This document shows, piece by piece, positions 32,798-43,186 of a DNA stretch of 64,000 nucleotides. The stretch lies in NCBI GenBank assembly GCA_023376005.1, contig CM042157.1, forward strand, positions 71,586,969-71,650,968. The letters are read 5' to 3'. Source of the stretch: Doryteuthis pealeii. Lineage: Eukaryota > Mollusca > Cephalopoda > Myopsida > Loliginidae. A model generated the notes under the pieces. It made no database searches, was not told the DNA's origin, and saw only the letters and a program-made list of their open reading frames with translations. Made by a program: the position numbers and the translations under genes. Within the stretch, counting starts at the first letter, position 1. Each line of letters begins with the position of its first letter.

Positions 32798-33287
32798 TCA
32801 GAGTGGACCAGGGAGCAATGGTGATAAAGGGGTGCTCCACATTCCCCAGACCTCCAGAACTGGAACCTCACCATCAGATAGAGTTTAACCTCATTCCCAG
32901 GGCATGAAGACCCTCAACCACCACCTTCTAGCACCCATATGATAAAAAAGGTTGGGGCTTGCCATAAAGGCAATAGGGTCGGGGTAATCATATAGGTGCT
33001 AGGGCTTGTATTGAAAGATAACAATGGACTTTATTACATGGGCACGTGGAGAAACATTTATACAGAAATACGTATACAAGTAGAAGACATACAAAGAAGA
33101 TATGATAAAGAACACATATGTGATACGGTACAATATAGAAGTATACAGAAGATATATAAATGTACTATAAGAAGTTATGAAGAGTCCATAAAGTAATGTC
33201 ACTTACTTAGGCAGGCTGGGTGGCAAAGCCACCCATCTAAAGGGTATAAACGTAACCGTTTAACCCATGTGTGTTAGTTGCTGTCCT
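32798..33287. other. No gene seen
   Basis: Moderately complex sequence (ccagacctccagaactgga, gggcatgaagaccctcaac). Nothing I can assign. Confidence 0.4.
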
Positions 33288-33725
33288 GGAGACCAGAGAG
33301 AGTTCAAATTTGGTGCTTCCCTGATTAAATAGTCAGAGACACCTAGCTCTCAAAACCTGCAACACAAGGGGAGATAACTCTTCCAGACCAAATGGACAGA
33401 CAAATGCTACACGTTTATAATTTTTGGTATAATTTTATTTCTCTCAAAAAGGACAATGTAATCTATGTTAACTTTTTCAAATAGATCTTTCATATCATTT
33501 GCATTTTAAAAAAAAAGCATTTTCTGGTGAAAGTGAAAGCTTCACATTATACAAGGGAGTGTTTAACAGTTCAAGGTGTTTGACATATTTCACAATGTGG
33601 TTGTTGTTCTTGTTTTGAGTATAAAGGAGTGTGTAAGTCTTGTCTCCCCTTGTGTTGCAGGTTTTGAGCGCTAGGCGTCCCTGACTATTTAATCAGGGAA
33701 GCGCCAAATTTGAACTCTCTCAGGC
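33288..33725. mobile_element. MITE with about 85-bp TIRs
   Basis: The left end gagagagttcaaatttggtg continues through ccctgattaaatagtcag and caaaacctgcaacacaag. The right end, 33640-33725, is the complement in the same order. The interior overlaps a direct repeat found again at 34227-34518. Confidence 0.8.
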
Positions 33726-34226
33726 ATAGGTGGCCACAAACATACTATCAGTAATATGGAGATCCGATCTCACTGACAAGCTAAAGCAACAATTCTTCCA
33801 GGCTGTGGTTATATCAGTGCTGCTGTATGGCTGCACCACCTGGACCCTAACAAAGCGCCTCGAGAATAAGCTAGATGGTACCTGCACAAGAATGCTGCAA
33901 GCAGTCCTGAACAAGTCATGGAAGCAGCACCCCACAAAGAAGCAACTGTATGGTCACCTGCCCCCCATCTCACAAACAATACGGGTGAGACGGGCTAGGC
34001 ATGCAGGACACTGCTGGAGAAGCGGGGATGAGCTCATAAGCAACGTTCTCCTGTGGAAGCCAACACATGGACATGCTAACGTAGGACGCCCGCTAAGGAC
34101 CTACATTGACCAACAATGTGAGGACTCAGGATGCTGCACAGAGGACCTCCCAGGGGCCATAAGTAATAGGGAACGTTGGTGAAAGATTATCATGGATATC
34201 CGTGGTGCGCGCGGGACATGATGATG
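33726..34226 (+). pseudogene. RTE-type LINE C-terminal fragment
   Basis: The 150-codon open part (33730-34182) reads as the region following the reverse transcriptase palm of RTE-like elements: LLYGCTTWTLTKRLE at about 33820-33865, then KSWKQHPTKKQLYGHLPP, RHAGHCWRS, WKPTHGHANVGRP, and a tail that after one stop continues IRGARGT and reaches gatgatg. Two further copies of this end are at 43836-44125 and 45833-46171. The upstream polymerase and endonuclease are missing, typical of 5'-truncated RTE insertions, and the elements end in a GAT-type simple repeat. Confidence 0.85.
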
Positions 34227-34518
34227 CAAAACCTGCAACACAGGGGGAGATAACTCTTCCAGACCAAATGGACAGACAAATGCTACACGTTTATAATTTT
34301 TGGTATAATTTTATTTCTCTCAAAAAGGACAATGTAATCTATGTTGACTTTTTCTAATAGATCTTTCATATCATTTGCATTTTAAAAAAAAGCATTTTCT
34401 GGTGAAAGTGAAAGCTCCACATTATACAAGGGAGTGTTTAACAGTTCAAAGTGTTTGACATATTTCTCAATGTGGTTGTTGTTCTTGTTTTGAGTATAAA
34501 GGAGTGTGTAAGTCTTGT
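34227..34518 (+). repeat. Direct repeat of 33351-33643
   Basis: Nearly identical to the earlier MITE interior (few substitutions over about 292 bp), it begins at caaaacctgcaaca and stops at gtgtaagtcttgt, without the outer TIR parts. It lies directly after the RTE fragment's gatgatg tail. Confidence 0.9.
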
Positions 34519-34700
34519 GTGACTAATGTGTAATTGGGATATCATGTACAAATTATACTTTGTTAAAATAGTAAAAAAATAATAAAATTCAAATTGTTCA
34601 AGTCTTATTATATTTTTATTTTATTTTCTCAAGTCAAAATTAGGGTGTGTCCTCAAGGTCGAAATGTCTTTGACAACTGTCAGTTCAGTATGCATAATAC

Positions 34701-35400
34701 CAGGCATGTTAAACATGTGGCCCACAGGCCCTCAGCAAGCACAGGTGTGGCCCACACACAGACTGTGCTCTCATACGGCACTTTTACAGTACCCCTGGCT
34801 TTTTAAAAATTTTTCCAAAAATTTCTGGTAAAAAAGGTTGTTTAATTTCATTATGGCAATGTTTTATCAACGCATTGTCTCTCATCCCTTTCTTTGAGTT
34901 GCAGAAGGAGGAGGCTAACTCAGTCAATGAAAGGGGGGTGAGTCTCTCCTCTGGCCTTCTGCTTTCAAACAACACATGACTATAATTGAAAGTGACAGTG
35001 ACACTTGAACATTTTATTATTTGAACTCGGTCAGTAATATTCTTTTTTTCTTTCTTTTTAACAAAAATGTTTTTTTTAGATATGTGTTCAATGGCTTTTA
35101 ATTGATTATAAGGAAACTAATGATAGCAATCATCACTTTGTTCTGTTAATGTAGAACAAGGATTTAAAGACTTAGTTTTCATGTGTGGCCCTCATGACAG
35201 ACATATGTAACCCATGTGGCCCTCATGGTATACATGTGTAATCCATGCACCTCTCCTGACATACATATGTAATCCATAGTAGAGGAAGGATTTAAAGACT
35301 TAGTTGCCATGTGCAGCCCTCATGACAGACATATGTAATCCACGTGGCCCTCATGACAGACATATGTGGCCCTATGGGTCTACTCAGTTTGAGATGCCTG
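34701..35400. mobile_element. hAT-like non-autonomous element (about 700 bp)
   Basis: The ends are caggcatgttaaacatgtgg with cccacaggcc, and the inverted counterpart ending cagtttgagatgcctg, a CAGG...CCTG pattern common in hAT elements. Eight bases on each side (cataatac and cattacac) agree at six positions, compatible with an 8-bp target duplication that has decayed. The interior is non-coding and contains several degenerate repeats of catgacagacatatgtaatc. Confidence 0.65.
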
Positions 35401-35569
35401 CATTACACTACAATATCTAGAAAAAGTCTACAAAATGTTTAACTAACTTCTAGTGAGAGTTATAGTACTAATGACTAAAGGTTATACATTGGTCGTTTTT
35501 AACCACCATAACATGTAGTAGCAGAAAAAGAGTGAGAGGTAACACAAACAGAAATGACACTTGTATAAG

Positions 35570-35863
35570 ATAAAAAGACTTGGTATACCTGGAAATGACA
35601 GGGCAGACTCGGAAGCAAAGAAAGCTATGAAAGACACAATAACAAAAACAAAATTACCATATACTGACTATAAAGCGATTGTGAATAAAATTATCATTAA
35701 AAAAATGGCAAAACCATTGGAATTCACTCATTAATAACAAACTTCAAAACATTTAACCTACCATTGGAGAATAGAACTTAAAATACAACAAAAATAGAAG
35801 AGAACAGGTTGTGCTGACCTGCCTTCATATAGGCCATACCCACACACCCCATCATCATTTACT
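35570..35863 (+). pseudogene. I/Jockey-like LINE: RNase H end, upstream half
   Basis: The frame reads GIPGNDRADSEAKKAM near 35583-35630. The N-x-R-A-D-x-x-A-K pattern is the last catalytic-aspartate motif of LINE-encoded RNase H. It continues to about 35733 before stops. Then, after frame changes, C-A-D-L, a GHTHT-like phrase and LLEGTESP run directly into the tandem array. Known I-group LINEs carry such an RNase H followed by a CX2C...H...C knuckle; this piece ends exactly at that knuckle. Confidence 0.7.
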
Positions 35864-37915
35864 AGAGGGCACAGAATCCCCAATATGCACTACATGCCAA
35901 GAGAGATTGACTAGAGGGCACAGAATCCCCAATATGTACTACATGCCAAAGGGCACAGAATCCCCAATATGCACTACATGCCAAGAGAGATTGACTAGAC
36001 GGCACAGAATTCCCAATATGACTGCATGCAAGAGGGCACAGAATCCCCAATATGTACAGATTGACTAGGGGGCACAGAATCCAATATGTACTACATGCCA
36101 AGAGAGATTGACTAGAGGGCACAGAATCCCCAATATGTACTACATGCCAAGAGGGCACAGAATCCCCAATATGTACTACATGCCAAGAAAATTGACTAGG
36201 GGGCACAGAATCCCCAATATGTACTGCATGCCAAGAGGGCACAGAATCCCCAATATGTACTACATGCCAAGAGGGCACAGATTCCCCAATATGCACTACA
36301 TGCCAAGAGAGATTGACTAGAGGGCACAGAATTCCCAATATGTACTACATGCCAAGAGGGCACAGAATCCCCAATATGTACTACATGCCAAGAGAGATTG
36401 ACTAGGGGGCACAGAATCCCCAATATGTACTACATGCCAAGAGAGATTGACTAGGGGGCACAGAATCCCCAATATGTACTACATGCCAAGAGAGATTGAC
36501 TAGAGGGCACAGAATCCCCAATATGTACTACATGCCAAGAGGGCACAGAATCCCCAATATGTACTACATGCCAAGAGAGATTGACTAGGGGGCACAGAAT
36601 CCCCAATATGTACTACATGCCAAGAGGGCACAGAATTCCCAATATGCACTACATGCCAAGAGAGATTGACTAGAGGGCACAGAATCCCCAGTATGTACTG
36701 CATGCCAAGAGGGCACAGAATCCCCAATATGTACTAGATGCCAAGAGGGCACAGAATTCCCAATATGCACTACATGCCAAGAGAGATTGACTAGAGGGCA
36801 CAGAATCCCCAATATGTACTACATGCCAAGGGAGATTGACTAGAGGGCACAGAATCCCCAATATGTACTACATGTCAAGAGAGATTGACTAGGGGGCACA
36901 GAATCCCCAATATGTACTACATGCCAAGAGGGCACAGAATTCCCAATATGCACTACATGCCAAGAGACATTGACTAGAGGGCACAGAATTCCCAATATGT
37001 ACTACATGCCAAGAGAGATTGACTAGGGGGCACAGAATCCCCAATATGTACTACATGCCAAGAGAGATTGACTAGAGGGCACAGAATCCCCAATATGTAC
37101 TACATGCCAAGAGGGCACAGAATCCCCAATATGTACTACATGCCAAGAGAGATTGACTAGGGGGCACAGAATCCCCAATATGTACTGCATGCCAAGAGGG
37201 CACAGAATCCCCAATATGTACTACATGCCAAGAGAGATTGACTAGGGGGCACAGAATTCCCAATATGTACTGCATGCCAAGAGGGCACAGAATCCCCATA
37301 TGTACTACATGCCAAGAGAGATTGACTAGGGGGCACAGAATCCCCAATATGTACTACATGCCAAGAGGGCACAGAATTCCCAATATGCACTACATGCCAA
37401 GAGACATTGACTAGAGGGCACAGAATTACCAATATGTACTACATGCCAAGAGGGCACAGAATCCTCAATATGTACTACATGCCAAGAGAGATTGACTAGG
37501 GGGCACAGAATCCCCAATATGTACTACATGCCAAGAGAGATTGACTAGGGGGCACAGAATCCCCAATATGTACTACATGCCAAGAGGGCACAGAATTCCC
37601 AATATGCACTACATGCCAAGAGACATTGACTAGAGGGCACAGAATTCCCAATATGTACTACATGCCAAGAGGGCACAGAATCCTCAATATGTACTACATG
37701 CCAAGAGAGATTGACTAGGGGGCACAGAATCCCCAATATGTACTACATGCCAAGAGGACACAGAATCCCCAATATGTACTACATGCCAAGAGGGCACAGA
37801 ATCCCTAATATGCACTACATGCCAAGAGAGATTGACTAGAGGGCACAGAATTCCCAATATGTACTACATGCCAAGAGGGCACAGAATCCCCAATATGCAC
37901 TACATGCCAAGAGAG
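35864..37915 (+). repeat. 2-kb minisatellite of 36- and 49-bp units born from LINE codons
   Basis: The core unit, gggcacagaatccccaatat then gtactacatgccaagag, is 36 bp. About half the units carry an extra gagagattgacta, giving 49 bp, and the two often alternate for an 85-bp higher-order period. From the length I estimate 45-50 units. A unit in its original frame reads GTESPICTTCQERLT, the first half (CTTC) of the LINE's zinc knuckle, and the flanking DNA encodes the parts before and after it. Because 49 and 85 are not multiples of three, the frame drifts through the array, producing the many short minus-strand frames, which are not genes. Confidence 0.95.
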
Positions 37916-38075
37916 ATTTACAGTGAAACATATACTGTTAGAGAGTGTAGACTTTGATCTAGTGCGAACAAAATACTACCAAGCAAATAATTTGAAAAAA
38001 CTTTTCACAAAAATAAGATCATCCAGGATTTTATATTTCCTAAAAGAATTGGGATTGTACTTAAAATATGAGTAA
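37916..38075 (+). pseudogene. I/Jockey-like LINE: downstream half
   Basis: Immediately after the last unit the frame reads ERFTVKHILLE, then FDLVRTKYY, and ends RILYFLKELGLYLKYE followed by TAA at 38073-38075. The TVKHILLE phrase supplies the histidine side of the CX2C...H...C knuckle, whose CX2C side is the repeated unit (the expected final cysteine is serine here). It therefore completes the ORF started at 35570-35863. Confidence 0.75.
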
Positions 38076-38104
38076 TTGAACAATAGTTCAAATATATATA
38101 TATA

Positions 38105-38233
38105 TACACTCAAGGTGTGTCAAAAAAGTATCGAGATTTTTGAAATTTTTGACATACATTGTTCCATTTATCCTTCATTTCTATCTTGGTAAATACAGCT
38201 TCAATCTTGATACTTTTTTTGACACACCTTGTA
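38105..38233. mobile_element. Tc1/mariner-style MITE (about 129 bp)
   Basis: The inverted ends are caaggtgtgtcaaaaaagta then tcgag, and complement (gatactttttttgacac, accttg), within (TA)n on both sides. Confidence 0.85.
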
Positions 38234-38240
38234 TATATAA

Positions 38241-38520
38241 TCAGCCTTCTGGAAAGTCACAAAAACCAATATCAGTTGTATTATTTGACAAGAAATACCT
38301 GAAGAATGCTGAAGGGCACATCGGCCGAAACATTGTACAGATAACAATAAAGATGAGCACATTAGTCCAAATAATCCAAATTATCAAGCCTCATCTAAAA
38401 AATTCAGAAAAATACCAACATCAACTGGTTGGAAAAAATTTAATTACCCTTTTTGTTACCTATTCTTCCCGGAAGTGGGTGCTTGGAGCCGGTGATGATT
38501 TCAGCTTGTTTATGCCATAG
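38241..38520 (+). repeat. Unassigned dispersed fragment
   Basis: The phrase tttgacaagaaatacctgaa then gggcacatcggccgaaac recurs in modified form at 53618-53705. One frame is open here for 126 codons, but it crosses a MITE and has no recognisable domain. Confidence 0.4.
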
Positions 38521-38647
38521 GAGTGATGGCTGTTGAGGTGAACACTTCTCGTGGGGTTCCAAACAGGAGTTCCAACAGGTTACAACTGTTACGATTCTTG
38601 TCGTCATTTTAGGCATTTTAGTTCTGATGCTAGTATAGAGTAGACAT

Positions 38648-38875
38648 TCCGGACCATATGATTAGGCACCCCTTTTGCGATTTCGATTCATAAGGATATG
38701 TTTTTCATTTACACCGTCAAAATCCAGTTGTTTGTTAACAGACGATTTAAAAAAAAAATTAACCCCTAACCCTAACCCCTAACAAACAACCAAATTTTGA
38801 CAGTGTAAATGAAAAACATGTCCTTATGAATCGAGATTGCAAAAGGGGTGCCTAAAGGTCATATGGTCCGACATT
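38648..38875. mobile_element. Telomere-motif hairpin MITE, copy 1
   Basis: The inverted ends are ggaccatatgattaggcacc with ccttttgcgat, and the complement, with inner arms including gtttttcatttacac. The loop holds aacccctaaccctaacccct (38760-38779). Copies are at 46447-46672 and 60378-60596. Confidence 0.85.
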
Positions 38876-38896
38876 CTTTATGGCATGAAATTTGAT

Positions 38897-40076
38897 GTAT
38901 TCTTTGATAGAAAGATTGTAGTATCAGTTACTCCTTGTCTGTTAAGCTTTAGTATTCCTTGGTAGAAAGATTGTTCATTTACTCCTTGTTTAATCTGTAG
39001 TATTCCTTGGTAGAAAGATTGTAGTATCAGTTACTCCTTGTCTGTTAAGCTTTAGTATTCCTTGGTAGAAAGATTGTAGCATCATTTACTCCTTGTCTGT
39101 TAATCTGTAGTATTCCTTGGTAGAAAGATTGTAGTATCAGTTACTCCTTGTCTGTTAAGCTTAGTATTCCTTGGTAGAAAGATTGTAGCATCATTTACTC
39201 CTTGTCTGTTAATCTGTAGTATTCCTTGGTAGAAAGATTGTAGTATCAGTTACTCCTTGTCTGTTAAGCTTTAGTATTCCTTGGTAGAAAGATTGTAGCA
39301 TCATTTTACTCCTTGTCTGTTAATCTGTAGTATTCCTTGGTAGAAAGATTGTAGTATCAGTTACTCCTTGTCTGTTAAGCTTTAGTATTCCTTGGTAGAA
39401 AGATTGTAGCATCATTTACTCCTTGTCTGTTAATCTGTAGTATTCCTTGGTAGAAAGATTGTAGTATCAGTTACTCCTTGTCTGTTAAGCTTTAGTATTC
39501 CTTGGTAGAAAGATTGTAGCATCATTTACTCCTTGTCTGTTAATCTGTAGTATTCCTTGGTAGAAAGATTGTAGTATCAGTTACTCCTTGTCTGTTAAGC
39601 TTTAGTATTCCTTGGTAGAAAGATTGTAGCATCATTTACTCCTTGTCTGTTAATCTGTAGTATTCCTTGGTAGAAAGATTGTAGTATCAGTTACTCCTTG
39701 TCTGTTAAGCTTTAGTATTCCTTGGTAGAAAGATTGTAGCATCATTTACTCCTTGTCTGTTAATCTGTAGTATTCCTTGGTAGAAAGATTATAGTATCAG
39801 TTACTCCTTGTCTGTTAAGCTTTAGTATTCCTTGGTAGAAAGATTGTAGCATCATTTACTCCTTGTCTGTTAATCTGTAATATTCCTTGGTAGAAAGATT
39901 GTAACATCATTTACTCCTTGTCTGTTAATCTGTAGTATTCCTTGGTAGAAAGATTGTAGTATCAGTTACTCCTTGTCTGTTAATCTGTAATATTCCTTGG
40001 TAGAAAGATTGTAACATCATTTACTCCTTGTCTGTTAATCTGTAGTATTCCTTGGTAGAAAGATTGTAGTATCAGT
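38897..40076 (+). repeat. Satellite with 110-bp dimeric higher-order unit
   Basis: The monomer is about 55 bp: tattccttggtagaaagatt, gtag, then either tatcagttactcc...ttaagcttt (A) or catcatttactcc...ttaatctgtag (B). A and B alternate strictly through most of the array. The phrase tctgttaagc occurs at 39371, 39481, 39591 and 39701, exactly 110 apart. Near the right end (about 39900-40070) the alternation becomes irregular. Dimers are almost identical, so the array was homogenised recently. Confidence 0.95.
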
Positions 40077-40320
40077 GACTAGCTCAGTTGGTAGAGCGTC
40101 CGACTAGGATTCACAAGGTTTCGGTTCAATACCAGCCCTCACCAACTCAACATATGAGTAGCACAGAAATTTGTGTGGTAAAGTGAGGAACTGATGGTAG
40201 GTGTGGTGCTCCGTCTCAAACACCAAAACAATCTTCTTGGTCTAGTGCTAGTGAAAAGGGGATAGACTCCCTTGCTGTCTGGCTGATTCTGACTTTAGGC
40301 CACCCTGATGACTTTACTTT
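40077..40320 (+). mobile_element. tRNA-derived SINE, family 3, complete-looking
   Basis: It starts gactagctcagttggtagag (box A region of a tRNA) and 35 bases on has ggtttcggttcaatacc (box B). The body is shared with 28012-28225. It sits inside the 110-bp satellite, which resumes at 40321. The body ends at gactttactttt, with no long A tail. Confidence 0.9.
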
Positions 40321-40420
40321 TATTCCTTGGTAGAAAGATTGTAGTATGTTACTCCTTGTCTGTTAATATATAGTATTCCTTGGTAGAAAGATTGTAAAAT
40401 CAGTTACTCTTTGTCTGTAA
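40321..40420 (+). repeat. Satellite remnant beyond the SINE
   Basis: Two further, more diverged 55-bp monomers (tattccttggtagaaagatt twice) continue the array after the SINE. Confidence 0.9.
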
Positions 40421-40696
40421 GTGTTCCTTCTGGGAGGGAATCCATTCGATAACTGATTTTAGATCAATTTATCAATGACCTTAAATACATTTTTTTTTTT
40501 TTTTTTTTTTTTTTTTCATTGGTCAATCCAGCTTCTGCTACTTGGTAGAGTTTATAAATATAAGTGGTGACTTTTTGTACAGCTTATACCCAAAAGATAA
40601 TCCAATGACAACAAACTCATTAAACTATATCATTTTGAGCACACTGTTCTTGGTGTCCAGTCTTCCATAAGTCATCAGGGTTCAAAGATAATTTAT

Positions 40697-41232
40697 CAGT
40701 GGGCAATTCCATGTCAAATCATCCAGAAAAAAGTAAAATTGTCACCCATCCCCTTCAATTTTTCTGAAATTTTGTACAGGTGTGGACTGTATTAAAGTTA
40801 GACATTTCCCAAAATTTGAGCTTCCAATTCCACAAATTCCCGGAGATTCAGGGCTCTGTGTCTGCCCCCGATTTGTCCAGACTTCCAGTTGAGGGGCAGA
40901 TAACCCAAATTTTCTATACAGTTATGTCGATTTTTAGCTCTCAAAATTTGGTGTGATTCACGAAAAATGGCGACTTTTTGTAATTTATTTTCATCTATAA
41001 GAAGAACTCATTTTACAGACAAAAGTAGATTACAAAATGTCACCATTTTTCGTGACCCCCTCCCCCCGCAAATTTGGAGAGCTAAAAATCAACATAACTC
41101 CGTCAATTTTTGGAATTAGAAGCTCATATTTTGGGGATTGTCTAACATTAACATAGTCCACACCTGTAGAAAATTTCAGAAATATAGAAGGGGGTGGGTG
41201 ACATGGCCTTGATGATTTGACATGGAATTACC
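40697..41232. mobile_element. Inverted-repeat element, about 535 bp
   Basis: The ends are gggcaattccatgtcaaatc and complement. Arms of about 250 bp pair with many mismatches (gtcacccatcccc, caggtgtggact, ttttcgtga). The centre lies near 40960. A truncated copy of the left arm is at 45553-45773. Confidence 0.85.
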
Positions 41233-41489
41233 CCAGTGCTAATTTACTGAACGACTTTTCTTCTGGACAACTTGTGAACATCTTTCTCAAATATATTCTA
41301 AGAGTGACATTAAAACCTGGAAAGATCTTCACCATGTAGTAAAATCACCTTTTGAGATTGAGAGACATGGCATGATATTGGCAAAGGCTACAAACTAGAC
41401 AATTTCCTCAATGAAAACACTACTGAAGCATCGGGGGAAAGCACTGGTATGTGACACAATGGTTAAGTGATAATACAATCAGAGAAAAA
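41233..41489. other. Unassigned
   Basis: No recognisable coding or repeat feature. Confidence 0.4.
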
Positions 41490-42330
41490 AAAGGTGGGGG
41501 ATAGAATGTGTTAAGTCCAGGCTATATGTATATAGGTGGATGTTTGTTCTTTAAGTAGACAAAGGATCAGTCAGAAAGTTTAAGAGAATTATATGGCCAC
41601 CATGAAGTTAAAGCCAGTTAGAGATATCTTTAGATTTTAAGAGAAAATGCTGTTTTTAAGAGAAAATTGTCTTGAAAAAGTTAATGGTCTGAAAAGTGGG
41701 GACACTGAGACTGATAAAAAAGTAATGGCTATAGTTTTAGGAGAAATCATGGACAAAATGTCTGAGAAGAATAGTAAGTACCCAGGTTCTGGGTGGTCGA
41801 ATCCATGGAGATGTGTAGGGATGGAATTTGCATATATTCAGTCGGTTCAAGCCACTTCACCAGTTTCAGAGCAGCCCTTGGAGTGAGAGGTTGTTCCCAT
41901 AGCAGTAGATAGAAAATAGCCAGGGACCCACATCAGTGAAGCTAGCAATTGACTGATAGTTAAGACAACTGTCTTGCCAGCTGACAACATAGATTTAAGT
42001 TCCCTCTGCTCCACCACAAACTGCACAAAGTGTCACAACTTCCTCTTCCATTAGCGTCCTGTTATCAAACTTTGTGTTGTGTTTTTCATCCTTGTGAACC
42101 TGTCTCTAACGCGTACCCTTCGAATCGGCCAGCACAGTACATTATAACGTGGGGTCATCAGTATTGAGCAACGAAGGTGCATGAGTGCAGACAGGGTATT
42201 CTCACAGGTATATTTCCTAGCCTCTCTATAAAATAGCTATGAACCTAGAATAAAAGTCTGAAACCAAAAAAATCCTTTTGTTTTTGTCTCTTCTTTTCCC
42301 TTCCTTTAATTCCTTTTTAGCCAGACACCT
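41490..42330 (+). mobile_element. LTR-like element, plus-strand copy
   Basis: Inverted partner of 25250-26400 without its 0.75-kb insertion. It ends with cctagaataaaagtctgaaa and a pyrimidine-rich tail (ttcctttaattcctttttag), resembling the R-U5 tails at 26665 and 31178. A 79-codon frame at 41647-41886 shows no domain. Confidence 0.5.
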
Positions 42331-42337
42331 GTAATAC

Positions 42338-42515
42338 GATGTTGGTCGGGGTGCCAAATGTAATACTGTGATCTGGTCACGGGACCAAATGTAATACTAT
42401 AGTGGTCGTGGCAACAAATGTAATACTATGCTGGTCGGGGTGCCAAATGTAATATTATGATCTAGTCATGGGACCAAATGTAACACTATGCTGTCACGGC
42501 GCCGAATCTAACACG
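42338..42515 (+). repeat. Short tandem array, about 36-38 bp unit, five copies
   Basis: Variants of gtgccaaatgtaatactatg with tggtcgggg or ggtcacgggac repeat five times, decaying rightward to gcgccgaatctaacacgatg. The position right after the LTR-like tail suggests a duplicated leader or primer-site region, but this is not certain. Confidence 0.7.
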
Positions 42516-43186
42516 ATGGGTGTTATTTGACCCACAGGAAAGTTGAAGATAAGATGAGCAATAGGGTAGGTCGACTTTGGAACTGTAACATCTCCCATGT
42601 GGCAAAGTTGCAAATTAACATAAAAAATTACCACACAGAATTTTTTTTTTTTAAACTTTGCCTTTGTTTGAGGAAATAAATGTTATCACTGTTACAGCTT
42701 TTAAAATAAATTTTTATTGGCATTTCAGTCTCAGAAGACTATAATAAAGTTTTTGTGCCCCTGAAGTTACAGCGCCTCCTGTGACTTTGAAGTCTGATGT
42801 TTGAAAAACATTCTCGACCACAGATGTCGAATTTGAAGGCTGCCCCTGAAGATGTTGATGTGCCGGTGCTTTGTTGTCACTGCTTTCTTCTAGACCTCTT
42901 AGCTTCATGGTATTGTGTCAGGGTGACTTCTGACATGAGCAATCCTCTACTCATGTAATTATAAGGTAAAAAGCAGCATATCAGAGGTGTTGGCGGTGAT
43001 GGTGGGCAACCTTCACTGTTTTAGATATTGGAATTGCTAAATTGTTTAACTAATCTCTAGGCTAAATGTTGCAGAAACAAGGATTTTTTAGTGCATTTTA
43101 ACCGACGATCTTCAATACTATTTCCTCAAACAATCACTCAAGTAAGAGATCTAATTTTTGATATCAATATTTATTATACCATTTTG
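42516..43186. other. No gene seen
   Basis: AT-rich, non-coding, with a poly-T tract near 42642. Confidence 0.4.

Noticed and set aside
35862..37736. Many minus-strand open frames of 60-158 codons with a repeating SVPSWHVVHIGD pattern
   Set aside because: They are by-products of tandem repetition in a frame that lacks stops. The parent coding sense is on the plus strand.
35864..37915. CRISPR-like look: short repeats with apparent spacers
   Set aside because: The spacers are the same 13-bp module or absent, the setting is eukaryotic, and the unit is explained as LINE codons. It is a minisatellite.
38140..38520. 126-codon frame as a gene
   Set aside because: It crosses a MITE TIR and a dispersed fragment also present at 53618-53705. 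No domain.
40077..40150. Functional tRNA gene
   Set aside because: Box A and box B are present, but the acceptor stem is not closed and a SINE body follows that is shared with 28012-28225.
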